64,000 bases of DNA from Chitinophaga varians (GTDB lineage Bacteria > Bacteroidota > Bacteroidia > Chitinophagales > Chitinophagaceae). Numbering within the stretch: position 1 is the stretch's first letter; each line of letters starts with the position of its first letter. The notes beneath the pieces are model-generated. The model ran no database searches and was not told the origin of the DNA. It was given only the letters and a program-made list of their open reading frames with translations. The translations under genes were made by a program, and so were the position numbers. Location: assembly GCF_014529945.1 (NCBI RefSeq), contig NZ_JACVFB010000007.1:186001-250000 (forward strand), given 5' to 3'. Positions 26,344-35,172 of this stretch are shown piece after piece.

Positions 26344-27299
26344 GCTGAAGGGTTTAATTGGGCGACTAATTTTTTCTTCTTCTCTTCCCGCAGGACTTTC
26401 CAGCCTTCTGCGCGGTATGCGGCAGCCATCTTGCCGCCGTTGATATGGTTCCAGCCCGGAGGCATGATGATGTATTTCAGTTTATTTTTCAGTCCGGGCG
26501 CCTGTATTACGTCTGTCCACAGGTCACGCCACAACTGCAGCTGCACCTGCAACAGGTTTTTACCGCTGATCTTATCGTTCAGTATCCCGTATACCGGTTT
26601 CACCAGATTGATCTCTGTCTGAAATGTGCCGAAGATCCTGTCCCATATGGAAAATGTTTCTCCGTAATTTCTGTCCAGATAGATATGATTTTTAGCGTGA
26701 TGTACGCGGTGCACCGAAGGGGTAATGAATAAAAACTCCAGCCATCGCTGTTTTCCGACGATGTCATCGAAGTGGTCGTTCACATGTTCATAGAGGCCAT
26801 ACAACCGCGCGATGGCTTCACAGATGAAGATCATAAAAGGGTCAAATCCCAGGACGGGCAGCGCTATAACGGTGAGGGGTATATGCAAAATTCCCAGGAA
26901 AGAACCGCGGACCGCCACCGTGAGCTTCATTTCTTCGGCGGTGTGATGTACCCCGTGGATACACCAGAAGAAGCGGACTTTGTGTCCCAGGTAGTGCACG
27001 AGCCAGAACATGAAGTCGTATACCAGATAAGCGAGTATCCATATGTACCAGGCGTAACCCAGTGTAAAGAAGCGGTATTCGTATATCCACATCATGGTAC
27101 CGAAAACGACGAACTTACCGAGGAAAAAATACGGGAAGCTGTCCAGTACGTAGGAGATCACGTTCACCCATCCTTCGCGGTTGCTTTCCATTTTTTTGGA
27201 GATCACCAGGATGACCCATTCCAGCACCACCAGGCCCAGCACGATGTATCCGAATACGCCCTGCATTTTTTGCAGCAGCAGCGGAAGAACAGTTTCCAT
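26340..27299 (-). CDS. membrane fatty acid hydroxylase / sterol desaturase family enzyme
   Basis: 319 residues with four to five membrane helices (first at about 14-34). It has the His-rich di-iron motifs of the family in order: HYLGHK, then HGVHHTAEE, then HRVHHAKN, with NDHFD between. Such enzymes hydroxylate lipid or alkyl chains in the membrane. Within a siderophore operon it might modify an acyl tail or a membrane lipid; this is inference. The stop codon overlaps the start of the 2-oxoglutarate oxygenase by four bases, so the two are translated together. Confidence 0.8.
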   Translation of the reverse strand: METVLPLLLQKMQGVFGYIVLGLVVLEWVILVISKKMESNREGWVNVISYVLDSFPYFFLGKFVVFGTMMWIYEYRFFTLGYAWYIWILAYLVYDFMFWLVHYLGHKVRFFWCIHGVHHTAEEMKLTVAVRGSFLGILHIPLTVIALPVLGFDPFMIFICEAIARLYGLYEHVNDHFDDIVGKQRWLEFLFITPSVHRVHHAKNHIYLDRNYGETFSIWDRIFGTFQTEINLVKPVYGILNDKISGKNLLQVQLQLWRDLWTDVIQAPGLKNKLKYIIMPPGWNHINGGKMAAAYRAEGWKVLREEKKKKLVAQLNPSA

Positions 27300-27326
27300 A
27301 GCATAGTCATTAAGCGGGTCAAAAAA

Positions 27327-27932
27327 TCAATAGAGCCAGGTCGTTTTTTTGTCAATATGGGTGCGCCTTTTGGCGCTGTGGTACTTTTGCCGGTCGTAAT
27401 AACCCATGTAAAAGAATCCGAGACATTGTTCGTTTTCATCAAGCCAGTGTTCGCGGGCATAGGCCACACAAGCATCGCAGCTGTCCCAGTAAGCGCCGAT
27501 GTCAAATGCCTCGCAGGTGAGCGCCATGTTCTGCACCGCACAACACACAGCGGCCATCTCTTCCCATTCTTTTATATCGATCTTCCCGTTACGGCACAGC
27601 ACAATGACGATGATGCAAGGAGCTTTCAGCGGGTACGATCTCGCGCGCTCATGCCTGCTGTGCGGCCATTCCTCTGCGGATAGCCGTTGCCGGTAGTAGT
27701 CGGCCAGGTACTCCCCGAAAGGCGCGCGCTGGCTGTCCTGCAACACGATGAAGCGCCAGGGCTGCGTCATTTTATACGTCGGCGCCCACGTGGCGTTGGT
27801 CAGTATCTCCCGGATCAGCTCTTCCGGTATGGGCACATCCAGATAGTCATCGGCATAAATGCTCCTTCTGCGGCGGATGATGTCCGTCAGCACCTGCTGC
27901 CGGACATCATCTTTCTCTTTCCACATGATCAT
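27327..27932 (-). CDS. nitroreductase-family flavoprotein
   Basis: 201 residues. The N-terminal RRRSIYADDYLDVPIPEELIREILTNATWAPTY holds the FMN-binding Arg/Ser and the typical NATWAP segment. It continues QPWRFIVLQ and ends EQCLGFFYMGYYD. The family uses FMN and NAD(P)H; a ferric-siderophore reduction, N-O reduction or oxidation role is possible. The start overlaps the NIS synthetase stop by four bases, so it is part of the operon. It is an uncommon member of desferrioxamine-type clusters. Confidence 0.82.
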   Translation of the reverse strand: MIMWKEKDDVRQQVLTDIIRRRRSIYADDYLDVPIPEELIREILTNATWAPTYKMTQPWRFIVLQDSQRAPFGEYLADYYRQRLSAEEWPHSRHERARSYPLKAPCIIVIVLCRNGKIDIKEWEEMAAVCCAVQNMALTCEAFDIGAYWDSCDACVAYAREHWLDENEQCLGFFYMGYYDRQKYHSAKRRTHIDKKTTWLY

Positions 27933-29785
27933 TGGCCAACGGTGTTGACCAGTGCTGCGGAGACCGTGGAGGCACGTTTAAACGGCGCTATCGGGTTCTG
28001 TAACATGCCTGCCAGCTGGAGACTTCCCGCCGGATCGGCGAGGTCCACCATCTGCCGGTTGTTACGCAACTGTAGCCGGTTCAGGCACGACAGGATGAAC
28101 TCCGGCGCAAACAGGTCGTACTGTTCAAACTTAGCGGCATGCTGCGGCTGATCATCCTGGTACGCATATACGCAGGCAGCCACCTGTTGCCAGAAATCTT
28201 CCTCGCGGTAATTGCATTTCGTTACCAGTATGTTAGCGAGGAAACGGAAGAAACAGTCGAACACGTCAGTGAGGATGCTCAGTATCCGTAACTCTTCCGG
28301 CACGGTGACGCATATACGTCTTCCTTTTTCGGCAATGTCGGTGTTCATGCGGAATACGCCGATCTCTTCGGTGATGTCCTTCATGATGGCTTTTACCGGC
28401 ACCTGGTTTTCCAGCACCAGGATGAGGTTTTCACCGTGTGGCATAAACACGAGATCGTGCTCATAGAAGCAGTGCAACAGCGGCGTCAGATAGGCGCGCA
28501 GGTAATGTTCCAGCCAGTCATGAATGGAGAGCCCCGAAGCGGCGATCAGGGCGGGCAACAAGGCATTGCCCTGAAAATCGGTATGCAGCAGGGCGGCCAT
28601 CGTCATCAGCTGCTGACCGGGTTGCAGCACCTTCACCGGACTTTCGCGCCACAGGCCCGCCAACATTTTGTTATAAGCCACCTGTTTACCGAAAGGCTCG
28701 TAGTACAGGTTTCTGTATCCCACAGTGGCCACTTCGCACAGCAGCGTAAACCCGTTCTGTTTCAGGTAAGGATCTTCGCCCACGTACTTGCGTATCCATT
28801 CGGTGATAGGCGGCGTGCTGTCCATGTAATACGGTGTCAGTCCGCGTACAAAGCCCATATTCAGGATGGAGAGCGCTGTTTTCGTATAGTGTTTCTCCGG
28901 GTGACTGATATTATAAAACGTACGAATAGACTGTTGTGCATTAAATTGATCGGGGCTGTAGCCAAGGCATAGCAGGTGCTGATTGGCCAGGTCCGGTGCA
29001 CAGATGATGGCCAGCTTATTGAACCACTGCCAGGGATGTACCGGTATAAAGAAGTAATCATCCGGTGAAAGCCCGCTGTCTGTCAGCTTTTTGTTAAAGA
29101 GAGACAGTACGTCGTGCCCCAGTTCAGCGGCAATGAGTTGCTGATAGGGCAGCTCCTCCACCGCGCTGTAGGCGGTGCGGCTTTTATGTCCGGCCAGCCA
29201 TATCAGCCGGATAGGCTGGTCTGCTTCGGGAGCGTATTGCCGGTAGTCGTTGGCATCAAAGCCAATGCGGCCGTTATTGGCCACGAAGCAGGGATGTCCG
29301 GACGTCATGGCATGTTCCAGCGTCTGGTAATCAGACCGTACCAGCGTATCCATGGGCAACTGCGGCCGGCTCATCATATAGGCGCTGCCGTTAAGGGTGC
29401 TGGTAATTTCTTCCAGGTAGGCCGGGATATTCTCCCGGCTGATATTTAACAGGCTTTGGAATTCCTGTATGAATAAAATGCTGTCCAGCGGCATTTCCCG
29501 GCTGCCGCATACTTTCCGGATACTGTCTGCATCGATGGACCAATGTTGGAGGCTGAGCAGCCGCGCCCGGAAAAAGTAAGTGGTCTGGTCCGCATCGGGC
29601 GCGTATAGCCGGTACTGTGACCATTCCTGGTCGTCGCTGATCCATTCGGGCTGCAGCAACAGCTCATGGGCAAACTCGCTGATGATCTTCGCTACGTGGA
29701 GTCTGTTGGCCTTTGCCCAGAAGGCTGGTTGCAGATGGTCCACGATTGTTTCGGGGGAATTCATGATAGTGTCGTTCGTATACAT
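27929..29785 (-). CDS. IucA/IucC-family NIS siderophore synthetase
   Basis: 618 residues, normal for an NRPS-independent siderophore synthetase. Signature blocks are SGHPCFVANNGRIGFDAND (substrate/ATP region), PIRLIWLAGHKSRTAYS, DYFFIPVHPWQWFNKL, SIRTFYNISHPEKHYTKTALS, and a C-terminal FhuF-like part with PHGENLILVLENQVPVKAIMKDI. It ligates carboxylates to amines or hydroxamates with ATP, and DesD-like members also oligomerise and cyclise. It is the only synthetase in the cluster, so it probably does all ligations. It starts five bases after the acyltransferase stop. Confidence 0.92.
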   Translation of the reverse strand: MYTNDTIMNSPETIVDHLQPAFWAKANRLHVAKIISEFAHELLLQPEWISDDQEWSQYRLYAPDADQTTYFFRARLLSLQHWSIDADSIRKVCGSREMPLDSILFIQEFQSLLNISRENIPAYLEEITSTLNGSAYMMSRPQLPMDTLVRSDYQTLEHAMTSGHPCFVANNGRIGFDANDYRQYAPEADQPIRLIWLAGHKSRTAYSAVEELPYQQLIAAELGHDVLSLFNKKLTDSGLSPDDYFFIPVHPWQWFNKLAIICAPDLANQHLLCLGYSPDQFNAQQSIRTFYNISHPEKHYTKTALSILNMGFVRGLTPYYMDSTPPITEWIRKYVGEDPYLKQNGFTLLCEVATVGYRNLYYEPFGKQVAYNKMLAGLWRESPVKVLQPGQQLMTMAALLHTDFQGNALLPALIAASGLSIHDWLEHYLRAYLTPLLHCFYEHDLVFMPHGENLILVLENQVPVKAIMKDITEEIGVFRMNTDIAEKGRRICVTVPEELRILSILTDVFDCFFRFLANILVTKCNYREEDFWQQVAACVYAYQDDQPQHAAKFEQYDLFAPEFILSCLNRLQLRNNRQMVDLADPAGSLQLAGMLQNPIAPFKRASTVSAALVNTVGQ

Positions 29786-29790
29786 ATGTG

Positions 29791-30366
29791 TTATTTTTCT
29801 TTTGCCTGAAAATATTGCTGTCTGGTACAGAAGGCCAGGGCAGCGGTTTTGTGCGGTAGCTCCACCTCCTTCACGTAGGTGAAGCCCGCCTTTTTATTGA
29901 GACGATGGATTTTTTCATTGCGGGCATCTGGTTCCACCACTACCCTGTTGTGTGACGGATTTTCAAATAAGTAGTCCATCACGATGGAGAACACCTGCCA
30001 GGTGAAGCCATGGATCGGTTTCTCCGGCGGCCCAATCAGTATATGCATGCCGATATCGCCATCTTCGGGTTCATAGTAACGGCCGATAAGATCATGCACC
30101 GGGTCGTAACATTCGCAGAGGAAGGCGGTCTTCCCGTTGATCTTCCCAATCAGCGCATAGGCGTATGCGTTATGATGGATGGTGGTATATTCCGCCAGTA
30201 CTTCCTCGTACGTTTTGGCCGTCATCCCCCAGTAGTGCGCGTAGGGCTGCGTCACCCAGCGATAGATTTCCGGGGTGTCCTGCTTCAGGTCCATAGGCCA
30301 TAGTTCTATGATTCCCAGCGGGTGGTCAGCATCGATATAAGCCGGTATTACGTTGACTGTCTTCAT
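29791..30366 (-). CDS. GNAT-type N-hydroxy-diamine acyltransferase (IucB/DesC-like)
   Basis: 191 residues. It matches siderophore acyltransferases: the PYAHYWGMTAKTYEEVLAEY region, GDIGMHILIGPPEKPIHGFTWQVFS containing the acyl-CoA pyrophosphate site, and RVVVEPDARNEKIHRLNKKAGFTYVKEVELPHKTA at the C-terminus. It transfers acetyl or succinyl from CoA to the N-hydroxylated amine. It lies between the exporter and the NIS synthetase with gaps of three and five bases. Confidence 0.88.
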   Translation of the reverse strand: MKTVNVIPAYIDADHPLGIIELWPMDLKQDTPEIYRWVTQPYAHYWGMTAKTYEEVLAEYTTIHHNAYAYALIGKINGKTAFLCECYDPVHDLIGRYYEPEDGDIGMHILIGPPEKPIHGFTWQVFSIVMDYLFENPSHNRVVVEPDARNEKIHRLNKKAGFTYVKEVELPHKTAALAFCTRQQYFQAKEK

Positions 30367-30369
30367 ATA

Positions 30370-31542
30370 TCAGGACTGGTTAACAGGGTGAACATACGGG
30401 CGTGCCAGCTGGTAGTACATGGCGGCCACCAGCAGGTAGCCGGCGAAAGCCACCGCAAACGGTATATTCAGCGGATAATGCTCCACCAGTACGCCGGCGG
30501 AAAATGATGCCGTGAGCACGCCCAGGTTTTGAAAGAAATGGATCTTGCTGTATTCCACCGCATAGGATGCAGGGTCGCTGACGTGAAAGAGCAATGCATC
30601 AAACCGGACGGCCGACTGGAAAAATGCCCAGCCATAGAGGCAGCGGCCCGCGATGATGGCGCCCGTTGAAGGCCACGACTGCAACAGCAGTCCCGCCAGC
30701 GCCAGCAACAATGCCGGTAATATAGCATGCCAGGGAGAATCAGGTGCTTTACGCCGCCGGTTCATCCAGAGCGCGAATACGGCCACGGCAGCGGGAATAG
30801 CGTACACCGCACCAGAGACGATCCGTAGCTGCACCGCAGATACCGTTTCCCAATAGCGGACAAAAAACGGCCGGATGATAAAATCGCCGTAGTAAAAAAA
30901 CAACGTGATCACGCTCAATCGCAGTACCGTCCCTGAAGGCAGCAACTCTGCCCAGCTACGTGTAGACTGCTCCGTTACCACCGGGCCGGGAATATCTTTC
31001 CGCGATAATAACAGCCAGCCACTCAGTCCCGCCTGGAAAAAGTCGCCCGCCGCCATGCCCAGATAGATATACTGCGGTTGCATCCAGTCGATGACCATAC
31101 CGCCAAACACCGCTCCCAGCACACTGCCCAGATGAATGATCACTGACAGGACACTGATCACGCCCACATGTTTGTCGGTGGCCGTGATGCGGAGAATGAA
31201 CGGGTACACCAGCAGATAACTGCCCTTAAAAATGATGATGCTCAACGATACCACCCAGAACAATGCATAGTGGGTAATGAACGCACAGGATGCCGCCAGT
31301 ACCCCCGCTATCACCTGCGTATATACCAGTATGCGCAGTTCCGGGATACGCCGGGACACCATGGCCCATATAGGAAAGGCCACCATCACGGTAGCACACA
31401 CGGCACTGAAATAGGCACCCGTGATCCGCGGATCGGTTATACCAAACCTGGCAGCAAAGAACAACGGATAAAACGGATGCATCATATAGTCGCTGACCAC
31501 CGCCACCAGCGTCATTCCTATCAGATAAAATCGTAGCGGCAT
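30370..31542 (-). CDS. MFS exporter, probable siderophore efflux
   Basis: 390 residues with about twelve membrane helices; the N-terminus MPLRFYLIGMTLVAVVSDYMMHPFYPLFFAARFGI is the first helix. A loop with RR/K charges (MVSRRIPELR) lies between helices 2 and 3, as in the MFS A motif. The start follows the monooxygenase stop by one base. Siderophore operons usually carry one MFS pump for secretion, and that is its likely job. It could also import, but a TonB receptor operon nearby covers uptake. Confidence 0.82.
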   Translation of the reverse strand: MPLRFYLIGMTLVAVVSDYMMHPFYPLFFAARFGITDPRITGAYFSAVCATVMVAFPIWAMVSRRIPELRILVYTQVIAGVLAASCAFITHYALFWVVSLSIIIFKGSYLLVYPFILRITATDKHVGVISVLSVIIHLGSVLGAVFGGMVIDWMQPQYIYLGMAAGDFFQAGLSGWLLLSRKDIPGPVVTEQSTRSWAELLPSGTVLRLSVITLFFYYGDFIIRPFFVRYWETVSAVQLRIVSGAVYAIPAAVAVFALWMNRRRKAPDSPWHAILPALLLALAGLLLQSWPSTGAIIAGRCLYGWAFFQSAVRFDALLFHVSDPASYAVEYSKIHFFQNLGVLTASFSAGVLVEHYPLNIPFAVAFAGYLLVAAMYYQLARPYVHPVNQS

Positions 31543-31543
31543 G

Positions 31544-32863
31544 TTATATCAGGTGGGGTTGTACAGGTACAATTTCTTCATCCGCATCTACGGTAAACTG
31601 CTGGAAGGCAATCCGCTGTTCAATCGGATACACTTCACGGCCCAGCATCTCGCGGATGATCCAGGCATTGCGGTAGCAGCCCATACCCAGGTCGGGCGTC
31701 ACGAAGCCATGGGTATGCAGTTCCGCGTTCTGTACGAAAATAGAGCCGGCAGCATCGATGGTATAGTTACGGTTCACGGCGAAGCGGCCTTTTTCATCCA
31801 GCTGTACTTTATGCAGCACCGGTCCCATAAAATCAGGAATACGGTGCGTGTAACCCGTGGCCAGCACCAACCCCGCAGTCTGATGGGCGTAGTATTTCTC
31901 CTGCTCTTCCTGAAAGAAAGTGAGCCGGAATCCATTCGTGTCGTCATGGGTAATTTCCCTCAGGTCAGCATTGGTGCGGAGAGAGATATCGATGTCAGCT
32001 ACCAGTTTTTTAGCATAAATGGTATCGAAGATGGAAGCTATCAAATCGTTGTTGATGCCTTTGTACAGATGCTTCTGGCGACACAGCAGCTCATCGCGTT
32101 TGGTCTGCGGCAGATTGTAAAAATAATCGACATACTCCGGGGAAGTCATCTCCAGGGTAAGTTTACTATATTCCAACGGATAAAATCTCGGGGAACGGGT
32201 AATCCAGTGCAGTGAGTAACCGTAGGTATCGATGTCCTGCAGCAGGTCGTAGTAGATCTCTGCCGCACTCTGTCCACTGCCAACGATGGTGATGGAGCGC
32301 TGCGACTGCAACGCATGCTTATGTTGCAGGTAGTGGGCCGAATGCACCGCTTTACCCATCAGTTCCCGGCAGCTGGCAGGCACATAAGGCGTAGTACCGG
32401 TGCCCAGCACCAGTTTCCGCGCGCGAACCAGCTGCTTGTCATCAGCAGGGGTGGTCACGTGCAACAGATAAAGCTGCGCCGCTTCGTCGTATTCAATGTT
32501 CTTCACCGCTGTATTAAAGTGGACCTCCGGTAACTTGCGAATAGCCCACTGGCAATACTGGTTGTATTCATTGCGGAGCATTTTGAATTGCTCCCGGATA
32601 TAGAAAGCGTATATGCGTCCCTGTTCCTTAAGGTAGTTCAGAAAACTGAAGGGATTGGTAGGATCAGCGAGGGTAACATGGTCTGCCAGGAAAGGCACCT
32701 GTAATGTCGTGTCTTGCATCAGCATGCCGGGATGCCAGTTGAACGCAGGTCTTTTGTCGAGGAAAATGCCATTCAGGTCCGGAATGGAATGGGTGAGGCA
32801 AGCCAGTCCGAGGTTAAAAGGCCCCACGCCAACAGCCGCAAAGTCATAGATCTTTTTGTCCAT
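31544..32863 (-). CDS. L-lysine/diamine N-monooxygenase (IucD/DesB-like)
   Basis: 439 residues. The FAD site is FAAVGVGPFNLGLA (GxGxxN), followed by HPGMLMQDTTLQVPFLADHVTLADPTNPFSFLNYL, a hallmark block of ornithine/lysine N-hydroxylases. The NADPH site is ITIVGSGQSAAEIYYDLL, and the C-terminal FAD contact is LVLATGYTHRIPDF. It hydroxylates the terminal amine that becomes the hydroxamate. It is the first gene of the operon; a promoter with TACTTTTA lies about 30 bases upstream. Confidence 0.92.
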   Translation of the reverse strand: MDKKIYDFAAVGVGPFNLGLACLTHSIPDLNGIFLDKRPAFNWHPGMLMQDTTLQVPFLADHVTLADPTNPFSFLNYLKEQGRIYAFYIREQFKMLRNEYNQYCQWAIRKLPEVHFNTAVKNIEYDEAAQLYLLHVTTPADDKQLVRARKLVLGTGTTPYVPASCRELMGKAVHSAHYLQHKHALQSQRSITIVGSGQSAAEIYYDLLQDIDTYGYSLHWITRSPRFYPLEYSKLTLEMTSPEYVDYFYNLPQTKRDELLCRQKHLYKGINNDLIASIFDTIYAKKLVADIDISLRTNADLREITHDDTNGFRLTFFQEEQEKYYAHQTAGLVLATGYTHRIPDFMGPVLHKVQLDEKGRFAVNRNYTIDAAGSIFVQNAELHTHGFVTPDLGMGCYRNAWIIREMLGREVYPIEQRIAFQQFTVDADEEIVPVQPHLI

Positions 32864-32893
32864 AGAATTTTCATTTAATTGATAGCAGAGGGT

Positions 32894-32924
32894 TAAAAGT
32901 ACAAGTGTTGCAGCCCAACGACAA
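32894..32924 (-). promoter_or_regulatory. promoter of the siderophore operon
   Basis: On the minus strand TTG (32924-32922), 20 bases, then TACTTTTA (32901-32894), one base off TAnnTTTG. Transcription would start near 32887, 24 bases before the ATG at 32863. I see no obvious classical Fur box here. Confidence 0.5.
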
Positions 32925-33017
32925 TCGCCTGGTGCTGGTAAAAAAATGGTAGGCGGATGGTAGATTTGTTACCCTGATCGTGGTATAAGATGCGGGGGTA
33001 TTGCAGTGTATTTTTTT

Positions 33018-33200
33018 CTCGCAAAGGCGCAAAGCAGCAAAGGAGCGGAGACCGAAGCGAATTTTTAAGCCCGCAAAGTGGGGAGACAGCATAACATACT
33101 TAATAGTATAACACCATCTCGCCACTTTGCGGGCTTAAAAATTCGCTTCGGTCTCCGCCTGAAATTTCTTTGTTTCTTTGCTGCTTTGCGCCTTTGCGAG
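33018..33200. repeat. large inverted repeat, 62 paired bases per arm
   Basis: Outer arms 33018-33042 and 33176-33200 (25 bases, perfect, built from CGCAAAGG/GCAAAG units) and inner arms 33045-33081 and 33122-33158 (37 bases, perfect). A 40-base apex contains ATACT/AGTAT. A 17-base bulge (33159-33175) exists only on the right side. It sits between the LuxR gene stop (33246) and the siderophore promoter. It could terminate the regulator transcript or be a dispersed palindromic element; CTTTGCG-rich intergenic repeats are familiar in Bacteroidota. Confidence 0.8.
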
Positions 33201-33245
33201 AAGAAACGATTCTCTTTGCCCTCTTCACCAGGCAAATGGCCTCGT

Positions 33246-33905
33246 TTAGGTTTCTGGTTTAATGATACCGGTTTCCAGTGCATAGTTGCACAATTCCACG
33301 GCAGAGTGCAGCTGCAGTTTCCGCATGATATTTCTGCGGTGCGTATGAATGGTGTGCTGGCTCAGGTGCATGGCGCCGGCGATTTCCTTGTTGGACTTTC
33401 CGGTTACTATCTGACGGATGACTTCTGTTTCCCTGGCGGATAAGCCTTCCGGAGGGCAACAGGTAATGGAAGGGGATTTCTTTCTGTCGGCCAGTAACAA
33501 ATCAAGGGCAAAAGTACAGAAGAACTTCTCCCCCCGCAGGGCACAACAGACAGCCTGATGGATATCTTTCTTTTTGCAGTCCTTGGTAAGTACACAGTAT
33601 ATGTTACTGTCCAGCAGCCGGAAGATATCCACTTTTTTTTTCTGGCTGGAAATGAGTATCACCTTACATTCCGGAATAACAGACAAGGTATGCAGCAGTT
33701 CATCGGCATCAAAATAAGCCGGATCATAATCGAGTATGAGGATGTCCGGCTGAAAGGTGAGTAAAGCAGGCCGCAGCTCTTCACTGTTGCCTGCTTCTTC
33801 AATCTGATAGTTATTTTGATGATCTGCTAACAAACTTTTGATCCCTTCTCTGTAAACAGGTTGCGCATCCGCCAGTATAATACGGGTCGTTACTGTACTG
33901 TTCAT
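33246..33905 (-). CDS. NarL/FixJ-type response regulator (LuxR HTH)
   Basis: 219 residues. The receiver has RIILADAQPVYREGI, an acidic pocket reduced to one acid (AD rather than DD), acceptor Asp in LILDYDPAYF, and TKD where the usual Lys-Pro stands (VLTKDCKKKD). The output domain is a LuxR HTH (about 155-215): LSARETEVIRQIVTGKSNKEIAGAMHLSQHTIHTHRRNIMRKL. The odd receiver may not use phosphorylation in the normal way. It lies between the iron-uptake operon (57 bases downstream of PepSY) and the siderophore operon, in the same direction as both, so control of iron genes is likely. No cognate kinase is adjacent. Confidence 0.85.
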   Translation of the reverse strand: MNSTVTTRIILADAQPVYREGIKSLLADHQNNYQIEEAGNSEELRPALLTFQPDILILDYDPAYFDADELLHTLSVIPECKVILISSQKKKVDIFRLLDSNIYCVLTKDCKKKDIHQAVCCALRGEKFFCTFALDLLLADRKKSPSITCCPPEGLSARETEVIRQIVTGKSNKEIAGAMHLSQHTIHTHRRNIMRKLQLHSAVELCNYALETGIIKPET

Positions 33906-33961
33906 TATGCTGATAACACTTTACAATGACCTGTTTGGACGCAGAAGATATATGGTTAATG

Positions 33962-35167
33962 TTACTTCAGGGTTACCGGTTGTTGCTGCCGGACTTTTTT
34001 AGGATGACTGTTTTTGTTCACCTGTGGCGTCGCCTGTTTTTTGTTTCGCCGTCCCCACCAGATGTAAAAACCGGTGACCGGCAGCGAAGCCGCGATGAGA
34101 GAGGCCAGAAAAGCCAGTATCTTTCCCGGCATACCCAATACGGCGCCCACATGTATGTCATAATTCATGGCGTTGATCCGTTCCCCTCCGCTCATGTCCG
34201 CGAAGGTGCGGCGGGTAAGCATGGTCCCCGCATGCTGGTCGTACTGCATGCGCGTGGCTTTGTACAAAGGCTTGCCGTCTCTGCGGGCAAACACAGACAC
34301 CGCTGCTTTGTCATTCTTCGGGATACTCACAAAAAAAGTAGTCCCTTCCGGCGCCTTCACCACCGCATCTGCCAGTATTTTCTCCAGCGAATATACGTTC
34401 ACGTTAGTAGTGTCTGAAAACACCGGCGCCGGCAACACCGTAGATTTGCCGCCGTTAGCGATCCATTGTATGCCGTTGCTGACCCACTGGTAGGAAATCG
34501 CCAGCCCTGTAACGGAGATCACCAGCAGTATGATCATAGCATAAAATCCCAGGATGTTGTGCAGATCATAATTTTTGCGCTTCCATTTGGTAGACGTTTT
34601 CCATTTGAAACGGAAGCGCTGTTTGGCGGCAGCTTTGTTAGCCGGCCACCAGAGCACGATCCCCGATACCAGCATCACCACAAAAATAAGCACGGACCAG
34701 TTCACGATGGTACCACCGATCTTTGGTCCGAGTAAGAGATTGATATGCAGATTGACTACCGTATTAAAAAATTCCCATTTGGTATTTTCTATCTTCAATA
34801 CTTTTCCCGTATAGGGGTCTACGTATATCCGGTAGAAATATTCCATGTAGGCGGCGTACGTCAGCGCTTCCGGGTTTACTTTCAGCGTCCGGAACGACAC
34901 GCTCCGGTCTGCCCCGGTCGGCACTTCCGCCAGTTGTAATTTATACCCGCTCCCTACCGCCGCCTGCGCGTTTTCCATGATAACGTTCATGGGCAAACGT
35001 TGCTTACCGGCAGGCACCTCTACAAACATTCGCTGCCGGTACACCATCGGCTTCAGTTCATCAATGAATGCATAGATACATCCGGTGATGCCCAGTATAA
35101 AAACAACCAGCCCGGACGTAAGTCCGAGCCAGCGATGTATTTTCAGGATAGTCTTTTTTAGGGGCAT
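33962..35167 (-). CDS. PepSY-domain membrane protein, ferric-siderophore reductase-like
   Basis: 401 residues with four membrane helices: IHRWLGLTSGLVVFILGITGCIYAF (about 10-35), and further segments near 155-180, 205-230 and 350-372. Conserved His residues fall in the helices (HRW, LHNILGFYAM, HVGAVLG), as in PiuB/PepSY-associated TM proteins that carry heme and reduce ferric siderophores at the inner membrane. A PepSY domain fills the periplasmic loops. It starts five bases after the DUF4198 gene and is third in the TonB-receptor operon. Confidence 0.85.
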   Translation of the reverse strand: MPLKKTILKIHRWLGLTSGLVVFILGITGCIYAFIDELKPMVYRQRMFVEVPAGKQRLPMNVIMENAQAAVGSGYKLQLAEVPTGADRSVSFRTLKVNPEALTYAAYMEYFYRIYVDPYTGKVLKIENTKWEFFNTVVNLHINLLLGPKIGGTIVNWSVLIFVVMLVSGIVLWWPANKAAAKQRFRFKWKTSTKWKRKNYDLHNILGFYAMIILLVISVTGLAISYQWVSNGIQWIANGGKSTVLPAPVFSDTTNVNVYSLEKILADAVVKAPEGTTFFVSIPKNDKAAVSVFARRDGKPLYKATRMQYDQHAGTMLTRRTFADMSGGERINAMNYDIHVGAVLGMPGKILAFLASLIAASLPVTGFYIWWGRRNKKQATPQVNKNSHPKKVRQQQPVTLK

Positions 35168-35172
35168 ATGGA

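Noticed and set aside
32864-33017. Fur box upstream of the siderophore operon
   Set aside because: No sequence close to the classical inverted GATAAT pattern is present; the Bacteroidota Fur motif may differ, so the question is left open.
32871-33443. Short frames on both strands with the same peptide (FAGLKIRFGLR)
   Set aside because: They arise from the inverted repeat at 33018-33200, not from genes.
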